64,000 nucleotides of DNA from Wolbachia endosymbiont (group B) of Parapoynx stratiotata. GTDB lineage: Bacteria; Pseudomonadota; Alphaproteobacteria; Rickettsiales; Anaplasmataceae. The position numbers were made by a program, and so were the translations under genes. The stretch spans positions 1-64,000 of the forward strand of contig NZ_OX366335.1 of NCBI RefSeq assembly GCF_947250635.1, read 5' to 3'. Below the pieces are notes generated by a model, which did not search any database, was not told the origin of the DNA, and saw nothing but the letters and a program-made list of their open reading frames with translations. Shown piece after piece: positions 1 through 8,608 of this stretch; the stretch's first letter is position 1; each line of letters begins with the position of its first letter.

Positions 1-1016
1 TGAAAAGAAGTAAAGCAAAAATAGCAAGAATCATCAGCCAGAACGAGTCAGATGAAAAAGTTCCTATTTGGTTAATGCGTCAGGCTGGTAGGTCTCTTCC
101 TGAGTATCGGAAGGCAGTGGAAAACATGAATAATTTCATGGAGATATGTTATAGCACAGATTTGGTAACAGAGTTAACGTTACAACCAATAAGAAGGTTC
201 AACATGGATGCAGCGATAATTTTTTCTGATATTTTGATAATAGCTGACATTTTAGGCTGTAATGTAAATTTTATTCGAGGTGTGGGTCCAATAATAAGAC
301 CTATAGAAAGTGCTAAAGACTTGAAGAGTCTACAAGGAATTGAATCTAACACATTACCAATCCTAAATGCTATAAAAGAAGTAAGAAGCCAGTTGCCAGA
401 AGAAAAATCGCTTATAGGCTTTGCTGGAGGGCCGTGGACGGTAGGTTCATACATCATAGAGGGCGGTGGTAGTAAAACTTTTTCCAAGGTGCTAAATTTC
501 TGTCCATTGGCACTAGAGGAAATAATAAACAAAATAACGAAAGCGACAATTATTTATCTGATCAAACAGATAGAGTTTGGAGCTGATGTTATTCAGTTAT
601 TTGACAGCAATGCTGGTGTATTGAAGGAAAAACTGTTTGAAAGATACATCATCAAGCCAACAAAGGAAATTGTTTCGGCAATAAAGAGTAGATTTCCCAA
701 TTTTCCAATAATAGGTTTTCCGCGCTCTGCTGAAAATCTTTATACAGATTACTGCGAACAAACAGGCGTATCTGCAGTAAGTATAGATTATAATGTTCCA
801 ATAGAATGGGCGAAAGAAAATCTAAAAATTCCTCTGCAAGGGAACCTTAATCCTAGTCTTTTGGCCTACAATAAGTCAGAAGCAATTGAAGAAGCAAAGC
901 GTATAATAGATTGTTTTAGAGGGTTACCTTTTATATTTAATCTTGGACATGGAGTGCTTCCTGATACTCCGGTTGAAAATATTGCTGCATTAGTGGACCT
1001 AGTAAGAAACTACTAA
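1..1016 (+). CDS. hemE: Uroporphyrinogen decarboxylase, 5' end cut by window edge
   Basis: Haem biosynthesis: decarboxylates uroporphyrinogen III to coproporphyrinogen III in the cytoplasm. The reading frame is open from base 3 and the first two bases (TG) are probably the end of the ATG, so nearly the whole gene is present. The family signature [12 protein letters not shown] starts at base 75; that internal Met is not the start because KVPIWL, typical of HemE just before it, is read in frame upstream. GFAGGPWTV and the C-terminal [11 protein letters not shown] are also family motifs. The gene stands alone on the plus strand; the nearest downstream gene is over 400 bases away. In Wolbachia the proposed replication origin lies beside hemE, which would place it just left of this window (known from the literature, not seen here). 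Confidence 0.96.
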   Translation, partial: KRSKAKIARIISQNESDEKVPIWLMRQAGRSLPEYRKAVENMNNFMEICYSTDLVTELTLQPIRRFNMDAAIIFSDILIIADILGCNVNFIRGVGPIIRPIESAKDLKSLQGIESNTLPILNAIKEVRSQLPEEKSLIGFAGGPWTVGSYIIEGGGSKTFSKVLNFCPLALEEIINKITKATIIYLIKQIEFGADVIQLFDSNAGVLKEKLFERYIIKPTKEIVSAIKSRFPNFPIIGFPRSAENLYTDYCEQTGVSAVSIDYNVPIEWAKENLKIPLQGNLNPSLLAYNKSEAIEEAKRIIDCFRGLPFIFNLGHGVLPDTPVENIAALVDLVRNY

Positions 1017-1437
1017 AACTCTTGTATGAAAAGCCTTTATGAGGGTGGAATGAAAACCTTACTTGACAAACCTCATTCTCTTCCTTAATATAACAATAAG
1101 AGTATTCATCCTTGTTTTTGGGCTCAACGACAAAATTCAGTAAAAAAACTCAAATATTTATTGGCAAATTACAAAAAATTATAGCGGCCGCATGTCTTTT
1201 TTATTTTTTCTACATTCAGCCAAATCGCTCTTACTTTAAGCGTTAGCACATTATTACAGTGCCAATTTACATTATTAAAACTCGCTATACAGGGATTTAT
1301 TTGCCTTTTTCAATTTATTAAGCTTTTTAATATCTATATTTAAGAATACAAAAATACCAACCTTTATGTAAAATAATAAAACTTCTAGCTTTTTTGTTGT
1401 GTAGAGTTTATCATTTTTATTTAACTTTAGTGAGATT
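1017..1437. other. Intergenic region with an orphan promoter
   Basis: About 420 bases without a convincing protein gene. It holds a near-consensus promoter (listed separately), a GCGGCCGC palindrome near 1185 and AT-rich sequence. Two tiny frames (about 20 and 15 codons) start in it but have no supporting features. The only longer antisense frame (1275-1571) overlaps the aminotransferase start and looks like a shadow. It could carry a small RNA. Confidence 0.5.
1063..1091 (+). promoter_or_regulatory. Near-consensus sigma-70 type promoter
   Basis: TTGACA at 1063-1068 and TAATAT at 1086-1091 are separated by exactly 17 bases. This is a perfect -35 box and a five-of-six -10 box, much better than most promoters in this AT-rich genome. 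The predicted start near 1098 lies some 340 bases before the next plus-strand gene, so it either gives a very long leader or drives an unannotated small transcript. Confidence 0.5.
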
Positions 1438-2631
1438 ATGTCAGACCTTGCAAAGAGGATGTCTCTGATAAAACCGTCGCCTACAATTGCTGTGACCGAT
1501 AAGGCAAACAGATTAAAAAGCGAAGGAAAGAAAATTTGCGTTTTAGCTGCCGGAGAGCCGGATTTTGACACTCCAGATCATATAAAAAAGGCAGCTATTC
1601 AATCGATAAATGAAGGCAAAACTAAATATACTGCTGTTGATGGAACGCATGAGCTTAAAGAGGCGATAATCAATAAGTTAAAAAGGGATAACAATCTAGA
1701 ATATATACTGAACCAAATTTGTGTCGGCGCAGGCGCTAAGCAGGTGTTATTCAACTTATTTATGGCAACAATTGACCCTGGAGATGAGGCTATAATACCA
1801 GCTCCTTATTGGGTTTCGTATGTTGATATGGTAAATCTTTTTGACGGACTGCCAGTTATTGTAGAGTGCAAACAAAACTTTAAGCTTACACCGGAGTTAC
1901 TGGAAAGCAATATAACTAAGAAAACTAAGTGGTTAATTCTTAATTCACCAAACAATCCAGCAGGAATTGTCTATACACGTGACGAATTGAAAAGCATAGC
2001 GCAAGTATTGCTTGAATATCCACATGTGAATGTTGTTACAGATGATATTTATGAGCACATAGTGTACGACGAAAAGTTTTTTACCATTGCTCAGGTTGAG
2101 CCAAAGCTTTACGATAGGGTTTTTGTGGTCAATGGAGTATCAAAAGCCTATGCAATGACTGGCTGGAGAATAGGTTATATTGCAGGTAGGAGTGATATAG
2201 TAAAAGCTATTTCTACACTGCAGTCTCAAAGTACTTCTAACCCAAATTCAATAGCACAAGCAGCAGCAGTTGAAGCGTTAAACGGTGATCATAGTTTTTT
2301 GAAAGAAAGAACAAAAATCTTTAAGGATCGTAGAGATTTTGTAGTAAAAAAGCTAAATTCTGCTTCAGGATTGTCAGTATCTATTCCGCAGGGTGCATTC
2401 TATTTGTTTGTCTCATGTGAAGGTTTATTGGGTAAGAGTACGAAAAGTGGTAAAGTAATAAATAGTGATCTTGATTTTGCCGAATATTTATTAGAAGATC
2501 ATTTAGTTGCTGTTGTTCCAGGAATTGCATTTGGTCTGAAAAATTTTATCAGAATTTCTTATGCAACCTCTCAGGAACAATTAGAAATTGGATGTGATAG
2601 TATTACTAAAGCATGCGAAATGCTAAGTTAA
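1438..2631 (+). CDS. aatA: Aspartate aminotransferase, class I/II PLP enzyme
   Basis: PLP-dependent transaminase that interconverts aspartate/2-oxoglutarate and oxaloacetate/glutamate. The product is 397 residues, the usual size of the bacterial type I-gamma enzymes. Visible motifs are AAGEPDFDTPDHI near residue 40, NSPNNPAG near 175 and the PLP-lysine segment SKAYAMTGWRIGY near 238. The ATG follows GTGAGATT, a weak ribosome site. It is followed 48 bases later by the small exporter gene and may be co-transcribed with it. In Wolbachia such an enzyme links amino-acid carbon taken from the host to the TCA cycle. The family call is sure; substrate range within class I aminotransferases is inferred. 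Confidence 0.92.
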   Translation: MSDLAKRMSLIKPSPTIAVTDKANRLKSEGKKICVLAAGEPDFDTPDHIKKAAIQSINEGKTKYTAVDGTHELKEAIINKLKRDNNLEYILNQICVGAGAKQVLFNLFMATIDPGDEAIIPAPYWVSYVDMVNLFDGLPVIVECKQNFKLTPELLESNITKKTKWLILNSPNNPAGIVYTRDELKSIAQVLLEYPHVNVVTDDIYEHIVYDEKFFTIAQVEPKLYDRVFVVNGVSKAYAMTGWRIGYIAGRSDIVKAISTLQSQSTSNPNSIAQAAAVEALNGDHSFLKERTKIFKDRRDFVVKKLNSASGLSVSIPQGAFYLFVSCEGLLGKSTKSGKVINSDLDFAEYLLEDHLVAVVPGIAFGLKNFIRISYATSQEQLEIGCDSITKACEMLS

Positions 2632-2679
2632 CTTTTTAATATTCCTATATATAATATTTCAGTAAGATAGAGTTGATTT

Positions 2680-2997
2680 ATGGCTTGGGTGTATTTGCTA
2701 TTAGCTGGTTTGGTTGAAATAATATGGACCACAGCACTGAAATATAGCAATGGCTTTACTCGTGTTATACCTGTAGTAATTATTTTAGTTAGCGGTTCTG
2801 TGAGTCTTTACTGGCTATCGTTAGCAATGAAGTCTATTCCTCTTGGAACATCTTATGCAGTTTGGACTGGTATAGGCTCTATAGGTGCAGCGATAATAGG
2901 AATAATGTTTTTTAATGACCCAGTAAATTTTGGGCGTTTATTTTCCCTTGCTTTGGTAGTGCTGGGTATCATAGGATTAAAAGTATTTTCCAATTAG
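2680..2997 (+). CDS. Small multidrug resistance family exporter, SugE/Gdx-like
   Basis: Inner-membrane transporter of 105 residues with four predicted transmembrane helices, the standard size for the SMR family, which works as a dimer and exchanges protons for small cations. The conserved glutamate lies in helix 1 (GLVEIIWTTALKYSNGF), and the form of that motif is closer to SugE/Gdx guanidinium exporters than to EmrE. The C-terminal helix ends in GIIGLKVFSN. It sits 48 bases downstream of the aminotransferase on the same strand. The family is secure; the transported substrate is inferred only from motif similarity. Confidence 0.85.
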   Translation: MAWVYLLLAGLVEIIWTTALKYSNGFTRVIPVVIILVSGSVSLYWLSLAMKSIPLGTSYAVWTGIGSIGAAIIGIMFFNDPVNFGRLFSLALVVLGIIGLKVFSN

Positions 2998-3013
2998 GAA
3001 AAGTTAAGTACGT

Positions 3014-3523
3014 CTATTTTACCACCTCAGGACTTTCTACTAAAGTTGCTTTGGATTTTTCAGTTCTCGAAGAGGGCATTCCTATTGATTTGGCAAGTAC
3101 CTTTCTAATGTTTAATATTTCATTTTTCTCATTTTGTTGAGTTAAGTTAATGTCGTTTATTTTATTCACTAAATCTTTTCCTTCCTTTAAAATTTTTAAA
3201 TCGCTTTCGTTGATGTGATGTTCATCGTTAAATTCTGCAACGATCTCTTTCTTCTTTGGATGAGTGTTTAAGAATTCCATCAGCTGATATTTGGCGAAGG
3301 CTTGAACAAATTTCTTATTAAATCTTGAATCGTTATGTAATTCTTCTAGGCTTTTATCATATTGTTTTGCTTCGTTTATAGTAAGCTTTATTATTTCTTC
3401 TACGCTGCTTAAGAGTTCCCTATACAACTTGTCGTATCTATTGCCTGTGTGTGCGGTAAATGTTTGTTCAATGTATTTTGTTGTGTAGTTTTGTAGTGTG
3501 TTGTCTGCTGTGTTTATGTTCAT
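3014..3523 (-). CDS. Hypothetical protein, mostly helical and charged
   Basis: I do not recognise this 169-residue protein. It has no signal peptide or membrane segment. It is rich in Lys, Glu and Asn with long amphipathic stretches (LLSSVEEIIKLTINEAKQY near residue 40, then LKEGKDLVNKINDI), so it is probably all-alpha and perhaps coiled-coil in part. The C terminus (SSRTEKSKATLVESPEVVK) looks disordered. The start ATG is preceded by AAGGTGAG on the minus strand. It converges with the exporter gene, leaving 16 bases between the stops. Cytoplasmic or secreted without a classical signal; no function can be assigned. Confidence 0.7.
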   Translation of the reverse strand: MNINTADNTLQNYTTKYIEQTFTAHTGNRYDKLYRELLSSVEEIIKLTINEAKQYDKSLEELHNDSRFNKKFVQAFAKYQLMEFLNTHPKKKEIVAEFNDEHHINESDLKILKEGKDLVNKINDINLTQQNEKNEILNIRKVLAKSIGMPSSRTEKSKATLVESPEVVK

Positions 3524-3896
3524 TCACTCACCTTGCTTTTATGTTATATTTTACACACGAAAAGGTTAATATTTAGTTAACTGCAGCGTTTCTGATACTG
3601 AATTTCATTGAAAATTATATTATTTAAGATATAGTCACTGTCATGAAATAAAAGCGTAAATAAAATGAACTTTATAAAAAAAATAAAACTTATGGTAAAG
3701 GCGAATAAAGGTAAAATTATAAAAATCCTTATCATCTGTGGTATAATTTTTTTCATATACCTTATCCATGAACCAGTTATAGATATGCTAAAAGGTCTCT
3801 TTTAAGAAAGATACTCGGATTAGAGTAGCTATTTACAAAAGTGTTGCTCCTTGCTGATAAAATACCTATAATTCTATTTTTTAGGTAATATTAGGA
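3524..3896. other. Intergenic region with one tiny membrane ORF
   Basis: About 370 bases between a minus-strand hypothetical gene and the MFS gene. It contains the 46-codon frame at 3665-3805 (listed separately) and AT-rich sequence that probably includes promoters for both directions. Nothing else was recognised. Confidence 0.5.
3665..3805 (+). CDS. Possible single-span small membrane protein (46 aa)
   Basis: An ATG-to-TAA frame of 46 codons. The N terminus is strongly basic (NFIKKIKLMVKANKGKIIK), followed by one hydrophobic helix (ILIICGIIFFIYLIH) and a short tail PVIDMLKGLF. This positive-inside plus single-helix pattern is typical of real small membrane proteins and is less expected by chance than a random frame, but no ribosome site is obvious. 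It lies about 90 bases before the MFS gene on the same strand. Function unknown; it could be a chance frame. Confidence 0.35.
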   Translation: MNFIKKIKLMVKANKGKIIKILIICGIIFFIYLIHEPVIDMLKGLF

Positions 3897-5132
3897 TTGC
3901 AGAGAAACTTTTTCATATGGTTGCTAGCATCACTATTTTATGCATACCAGTATATATTACGTGTAATTCCAAATATAATCGCGCCTGAATTAATAACGAA
4001 ATTTAACATAAGTATTACAGATGTTGGTCAATTTGGTGGGCTATATTATATAGGCTATACGCTTGCTCACATACCTGTTGGTCTTGCCCTTGATAGATTT
4101 GGGCCAAAGTTTGTTTTGCCTGCATGTATTGTCTTAACGTTTGCTGGGACATTACCACTAATATGCTTTGATGAGTGGTATTACTCAATACTTGGTAGAA
4201 TGATTGTTGGAGTTGGGTCATCTGCTTCGGCAATTGGGCTCTTTAAAGTTGCAAGTATGTATTTCTCACAAGAAAAATCAGCAAGGATGGCTAGTTTATC
4301 TATAATAATAGGGTTACTGGGAGCTATTTATGGTGGATTACCTCTAGACTTTTTGCTCAATAAATTTGGTTGGAATTATGTTATATACACTTTCTCAGCA
4401 TTTGGTTGTTTACTTGCTCTGCTATTGCTTTTAATAATGCCAAACAGTAACATAGAGGAGAGTAGAAATGACAACATACTTCAAGATTTAAAAACTGTAC
4501 TTTTCAATAAACATATCATTCTAATCAGCTTTTTTGGGGGCTTGATGGTTGGGCCACTAGAAGGTTTTGCTGATGGTTGGGCAAAAGCGTTCTTATGTGA
4601 AGCATATCAAATGACCGGAGATTTGGCATCTTCACTTTCCTCTCTCATGTTCATAGGCATGGGGGCTGGATCATTCTTTCTCGCTTATTTACTGGAGAAG
4701 TATCCAGACAAACATTACGAGGTGATTATTGCGTGTTCTTTTGCAATGATCCCTAGCTTTCTTTTGCTTTTTACACAAGTTGGCGGTTTATATATTGCAT
4801 TACCTACACTTCTTGTTATCGGCTTTGCATCTGGGTATCAGGTAATTACTATTTACAAGGCAATAAGTTATGTAAACAATAACTTGGTAGGCTTGGCCAC
4901 AGCTGTATCAAACATGATAGTTATGGTTTTTGGCTATTTTTTTCATACTGGAATTGCAAAAATAATAGACTTATGTTGGAATGGAACGGTAATACAAGGA
5001 AATCCTTTGTATGGTACTGATTTGCTGGTAAAAGCAATATCAATTATTCCTGTATGTCTGCTTTTGGCTGTTTTTGGATTTATGTGGTTAAGGAAAAGGT
5101 CTTATGACAATTGCTTCAGAAAGGATTTGTAA
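3897..5132 (+). CDS. Major facilitator superfamily permease
   Basis: Inner-membrane transporter of 411 residues with about 12 predicted helices. The motif A-like loop between helices 2 and 3 is visible as ALDRFGPKF near residue 65, and the second half repeats the pattern with a central charged loop near residue 185. The start is taken as TTG because no in-frame ATG occurs before the first helix; the ribosome site is weak, so the start is uncertain by a few codons. Its last 29 bases overlap the start of glyA, which suggests co-transcription and translational coupling. Rickettsiales use several such ProP-like permeases to take up host solutes; the substrate here is unknown. Confidence 0.85.
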   Translation: MQRNFFIWLLASLFYAYQYILRVIPNIIAPELITKFNISITDVGQFGGLYYIGYTLAHIPVGLALDRFGPKFVLPACIVLTFAGTLPLICFDEWYYSILGRMIVGVGSSASAIGLFKVASMYFSQEKSARMASLSIIIGLLGAIYGGLPLDFLLNKFGWNYVIYTFSAFGCLLALLLLLIMPNSNIEESRNDNILQDLKTVLFNKHIILISFFGGLMVGPLEGFADGWAKAFLCEAYQMTGDLASSLSSLMFIGMGAGSFFLAYLLEKYPDKHYEVIIACSFAMIPSFLLLFTQVGGLYIALPTLLVIGFASGYQVITIYKAISYVNNNLVGLATAVSNMIVMVFGYFFHTGIAKIIDLCWNGTVIQGNPLYGTDLLVKAISIIPVCLLLAVFGFMWLRKRSYDNCFRKDL

Positions 5133-6381
5133 CTCTGAAAATAATTTAAAGTCTTTTGATAATGAAGTTTATCTCTCTATAGAGAAGGAACTGCAGCGTC
5201 AAAGATCGCAGTTGCAATTGATTGCATCGGAGAATTTTGCAAGTAAAGCAGTGATGGAAGTACAGGGTTCTTTTCTGACTAATAAATATGCAGAAGGTTA
5301 TCCTGGTAAAAGATATTACTGTGGCTGTGAGTATGTAGATGAAGTTGAAAATCTGGCTATAGAAAGGCTTTGTAAGCTATTTGGTGTTAAATTTGCAAAT
5401 GTTCAACCTCATTCTGGTTCTCAGGCAAATCAAGCAGTGTTTGCTTCACTGCTTGCTCCGGGTGATACAATACTTGGATTGTCACTGAACTGCGGTGGAC
5501 ATTTAACTCATGGTGCAGCACCAAACCTTTCTGGTAAGTGGTTTAAGTCGATTCAGTATACAGTTAATAGAGATACTTACCTGCTTGATATGGATGAGGT
5601 GGAAAGGCTAGCGCTGGAGCATAAACCAAAATTAATTATTGCTGGTGCTTCTGCTTATCCAAGAAAAATAGATTTCGAGCGCTTTCGTGAAATTGCGAAT
5701 AAAGTTGGTGCATATCTGCTTGCAGATATTGCTCACTATTCAGGGCTTATTGCTGCAGGTTGTTACCCATCACCTGCCAAATATGCGCATATTATAACTT
5801 CTACAACTCACAAGACTCTACGTGGTCCTCGTGGTGGAGTGGTAATGACAAATGATGAAGCATTACATAAAAAAATTCAGTCTGCAGTTTTTCCAGGATT
5901 GCAAGGTGGGCCACTTATGCATGTGATAGCTGCAAAAGCTGTTGCATTTAAGGAAGCATTAACGCCAGAGTTTAAAACTTATAGTAAAAAAGTTGTAGAA
6001 AATGCAAAAGTGTTAGCTCAAGCGCTGCAAGAACATGGACTTGACATTATAACTGGCGGCACTGACTCTCATATAGTGCTAGTTGATTTAAGATCACGGA
6101 AATTGACTGGAAAAGACGTTGTGAATAGCCTTGAAAGAGCTGGCATTACCTGTAATAAAAATTCTGTGCCATTTGACACAGAAAAACCGACCATTACCTC
6201 AGGGCTCCGTTTTGGTACTGCTGCTGAGACAACTCGAGGACTTGAGAAAGAAGATTTTAGAGAAGTAGCTAATCTAATAAATGAAGTAATTCAGGGGTTA
6301 ATTGATGGAAATAGCCCTGATATTGAAAGAGCAGTAAAAAATAAAGTTGAAAGTATTTGTAGTAATTTTCCTATTTATTAA
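5104..6381 (+). CDS. glyA: Serine hydroxymethyltransferase
   Basis: PLP enzyme converting serine and tetrahydrofolate to glycine and 5,10-methylene-THF, the one-carbon donor needed by ThyX and FolD, both encoded in this window. The 425-residue length is normal. The PLP lysine is in [13 protein letters not shown] near residue 235; [16 protein letters not shown] near residue 35 and [10 protein letters not shown] near 100 are family motifs. The ATG lies inside the end of the upstream MFS gene (29-base overlap), so the two are probably one transcript. The N terminus is a few residues longer than in E. coli. Confidence 0.97.
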   Translation: MTIASERICNSENNLKSFDNEVYLSIEKELQRQRSQLQLIASENFASKAVMEVQGSFLTNKYAEGYPGKRYYCGCEYVDEVENLAIERLCKLFGVKFANVQPHSGSQANQAVFASLLAPGDTILGLSLNCGGHLTHGAAPNLSGKWFKSIQYTVNRDTYLLDMDEVERLALEHKPKLIIAGASAYPRKIDFERFREIANKVGAYLLADIAHYSGLIAAGCYPSPAKYAHIITSTTHKTLRGPRGGVVMTNDEALHKKIQSAVFPGLQGGPLMHVIAAKAVAFKEALTPEFKTYSKKVVENAKVLAQALQEHGLDIITGGTDSHIVLVDLRSRKLTGKDVVNSLERAGITCNKNSVPFDTEKPTITSGLRFGTAAETTRGLEKEDFREVANLINEVIQGLIDGNSPDIERAVKNKVESICSNFPIY

Positions 6382-6466
6382 TTTATTTGGCATTTAAGAT
6401 CCCTTCATTTGTATACTTTGCTTTGGGTTAAACTATTATATAGTAACTTTATAGCTCTTTAATTTT

Positions 6467-7657
6467 ATGATAAATGTACCTAGCATAGAGAGTTGTGATT
6501 TTCACAATAAAAATGTTCTACTCAGGGTCGACTTCAATGTTCCTATAAAAAATGAAAGAATTTGTGATACCACTCGTATTTTGAGAGCTCTACCTACCAT
6601 TCAATATTTAGTAAATGCAGGTGCAAAAGTTATTATTATCTCACATTTTGGGCGTCCAAAAGCAAAAGACAGTAACCTATCGCTAAAAAACGTAGTCGAA
6701 ACTTTATCGCAGCTGCTGAGTAAAGAAGTGAAATTTATTGATGATTGTATTGGTGAGAGAGTACAAAGAGCAATAAATGCGATAGATAGAGGAGATATAA
6801 TATTACTAGAGAATCTTAGATTCTATAAAGAAGAAGAACAGAATGACTCAAGTTTTGCTAAACAATTAGCATCTCTAGCAGATATATATGTCAATGATGC
6901 GTTTTCTTGCTCTCACAGAGCTCATGCTTCTATTTCACGCATCACAGAATTTTTACCTTCCTACGCGGGATTCTGCTTGCAAGATGAGCTAAAGTATCTT
7001 GAGCAAGCCATATCGTTTAACGCTAAACCTATTACTGCGATAGTTGGTGGAGCTAAAATATCCACTAAAATAAAAATGCTTATAAAACTAGCAGAAAAGG
7101 TTGATTACCTTATTCTGGGTGGCGCAATTGCTAATAATTTTTTGTTATTTAATAAAGTTAATATAGGTAAGTCTTTTTTTCAAAATGCTGTTGATGATCT
7201 TCTGCACGATATTGTTGAGACAGCAAATAAAAACAACTGCAAAATAGTTGTGCCAGAAGACGTTTTGGTTGCAGTAAATTCTGATTATAGCACTAGTATT
7301 TTAAGAAAAACCGAATCCGTTTTGGATGATGATATAATTTTAGATATCGGACCTCAAACTTTAAGCACAATAAGCGGTATAATAGCAAGCAGTAAAACTC
7401 TGCTGTGGAACGGACCTATTGGTGTTTTTGAACATTCAGCTTTTGCAAATGGTACAGTAGAGGTGATGAGAGTAGTAAGTGATTTGACACACGAAGGAAA
7501 ATTAACCAGTGTAATAGGAGGAGGAGATAGTCTATCTGCAATAAATACTGCAGGTCTTGCCGATAAAGATTTTACATATATTTCAACTGGTGGGGGAGCG
7601 TTTTTAAGTTGGCTAAGTGGTGATGAGATGCCAGGACTGCGATCAACATTAGATTAA
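6467..7657 (+). CDS. pgk: Phosphoglycerate kinase
   Basis: Interconverts 1,3-bisphosphoglycerate + ADP and 3-phosphoglycerate + ATP. It has 396 residues, as usual. Motifs are VLLRVDFNVPI near residue 18, SHFGRPK near 60, the hinge/nucleotide site GGAKISTK near 195 and the C-terminal GGGDSLSA and STGGGAFL near 350-380. In Wolbachia, which lacks a complete glycolysis, this step is thought to run in the gluconeogenic direction. It sits 85 bases after glyA on the same strand; the two may share a transcript. Confidence 0.97.
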   Translation: MINVPSIESCDFHNKNVLLRVDFNVPIKNERICDTTRILRALPTIQYLVNAGAKVIIISHFGRPKAKDSNLSLKNVVETLSQLLSKEVKFIDDCIGERVQRAINAIDRGDIILLENLRFYKEEEQNDSSFAKQLASLADIYVNDAFSCSHRAHASISRITEFLPSYAGFCLQDELKYLEQAISFNAKPITAIVGGAKISTKIKMLIKLAEKVDYLILGGAIANNFLLFNKVNIGKSFFQNAVDDLLHDIVETANKNNCKIVVPEDVLVAVNSDYSTSILRKTESVLDDDIILDIGPQTLSTISGIIASSKTLLWNGPIGVFEHSAFANGTVEVMRVVSDLTHEGKLTSVIGGGDSLSAINTAGLADKDFTYISTGGGAFLSWLSGDEMPGLRSTLD

Positions 7658-7694
7658 AACTTTTTTAAGTTGTTGCTTATACCCTAGCTTCTTT

Positions 7695-8534
7695 ATGAAT
7701 ATTATTATGTCGAAAATAGCTAAGTTAATCTTGTGCTTAATAATACCAGTAATAGGATTTGTTTTTTACATTAAGGAGCATTATCTCAATGATGCAAATT
7801 CACAAATTGGCTTTGAGCCGTTTTTCAAAACAGATTCTTCAGATCCAGACTATATTCCACCACTTCCAGAGCTGACTGATTTTGATAGAGGAGTATTAAG
7901 GGTTTGTGGAGATTGGGGAACACACCCTGATGAAGAAGATTTTAGAATTTTGCTCGATTGTCCGCAGCATCAAGAAGTGGTGAAAAGGATATACGATAAG
8001 CTTGATCATCAAGTGGCTACACCAAATGCAGGCTTGGGGTTATTTAAAGATGAATTGACTAAGATTTGGTTTACAAATAGCGGAGTTGAGAAAGAAACTA
8101 TAGGATTTGGACATATTTTTTGTGGTGAACCAGATAGATTGGGACTTGGTGGTATGCATTTTGTAGGTAGATATGTTGAAGCTCAAGAAAATAAGTGGGC
8201 GGGTGCAATTTGGGGTAATAAATCTCTGTGCAATAAATTAGATATTAAGCCACCTGTTTACACGTTTGGAATGAAATACTTAGGTAAGGGTGGAGAAGTA
8301 AAAGTTAAGTGCCCAAATGGGTATGCACATAACCTTCATGCTGATGATATTTTAGTTTCTGCAACTAAGGCGTTTAAGGAATTGGGAGAAGATGGAATGT
8401 GTCTGTATAAAATGGAAGATGCCAATTATCAATCAGTGTTTGTGAGAAAGAATGACGCTATACTTACGTTCTATCCTGACTTAACACCAAAATGTAATGA
8501 TAAAAGTACTAATTGTAGCTGTAGCAAGCCTTGA
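7695..8534 (+). CDS. Membrane-anchored EndoU-like ribonuclease domain protein
   Basis: 279 residues. An N-terminal hydrophobic helix (residues about 8-25) should anchor it or act as an uncleaved signal, leaving a proline-rich linker and a domain of about 220 residues outside the cytoplasm. That domain carries the EndoU/XendoU layout: GFGHIFCGE with His140, then GLGGMHF with His155 fifteen residues on, followed by an aromatic strand, and a candidate catalytic lysine (Lys194 in VYTFGMKY). EndoU enzymes cut RNA at uridylates; bacterial members are often secreted toxins, and this spacing resembles the eukaryotic-type motif. Cysteines near the C terminus (NCSCSKP) could form disulfides. An internal Met at residue 5 is an alternative start. 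The fold is inferred from motifs, activity is not shown. Confidence 0.6.
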   Translation: MNIIMSKIAKLILCLIIPVIGFVFYIKEHYLNDANSQIGFEPFFKTDSSDPDYIPPLPELTDFDRGVLRVCGDWGTHPDEEDFRILLDCPQHQEVVKRIYDKLDHQVATPNAGLGLFKDELTKIWFTNSGVEKETIGFGHIFCGEPDRLGLGGMHFVGRYVEAQENKWAGAIWGNKSLCNKLDIKPPVYTFGMKYLGKGGEVKVKCPNGYAHNLHADDILVSATKAFKELGEDGMCLYKMEDANYQSVFVRKNDAILTFYPDLTPKCNDKSTNCSCSKP

Positions 8535-8608
8535 TTAGCTGAAAAAAAGTAAACATTTTATGCGTATTATGTTAATTTAGTTATATTGTGGGCAATTTGT
8601 AAAGCTGC

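Noticed and set aside
1180..1195. GCGGCCGC palindrome as a regulatory operator
   Set aside because: Eight bases, single occurrence noticed, no partner site; not enough support.
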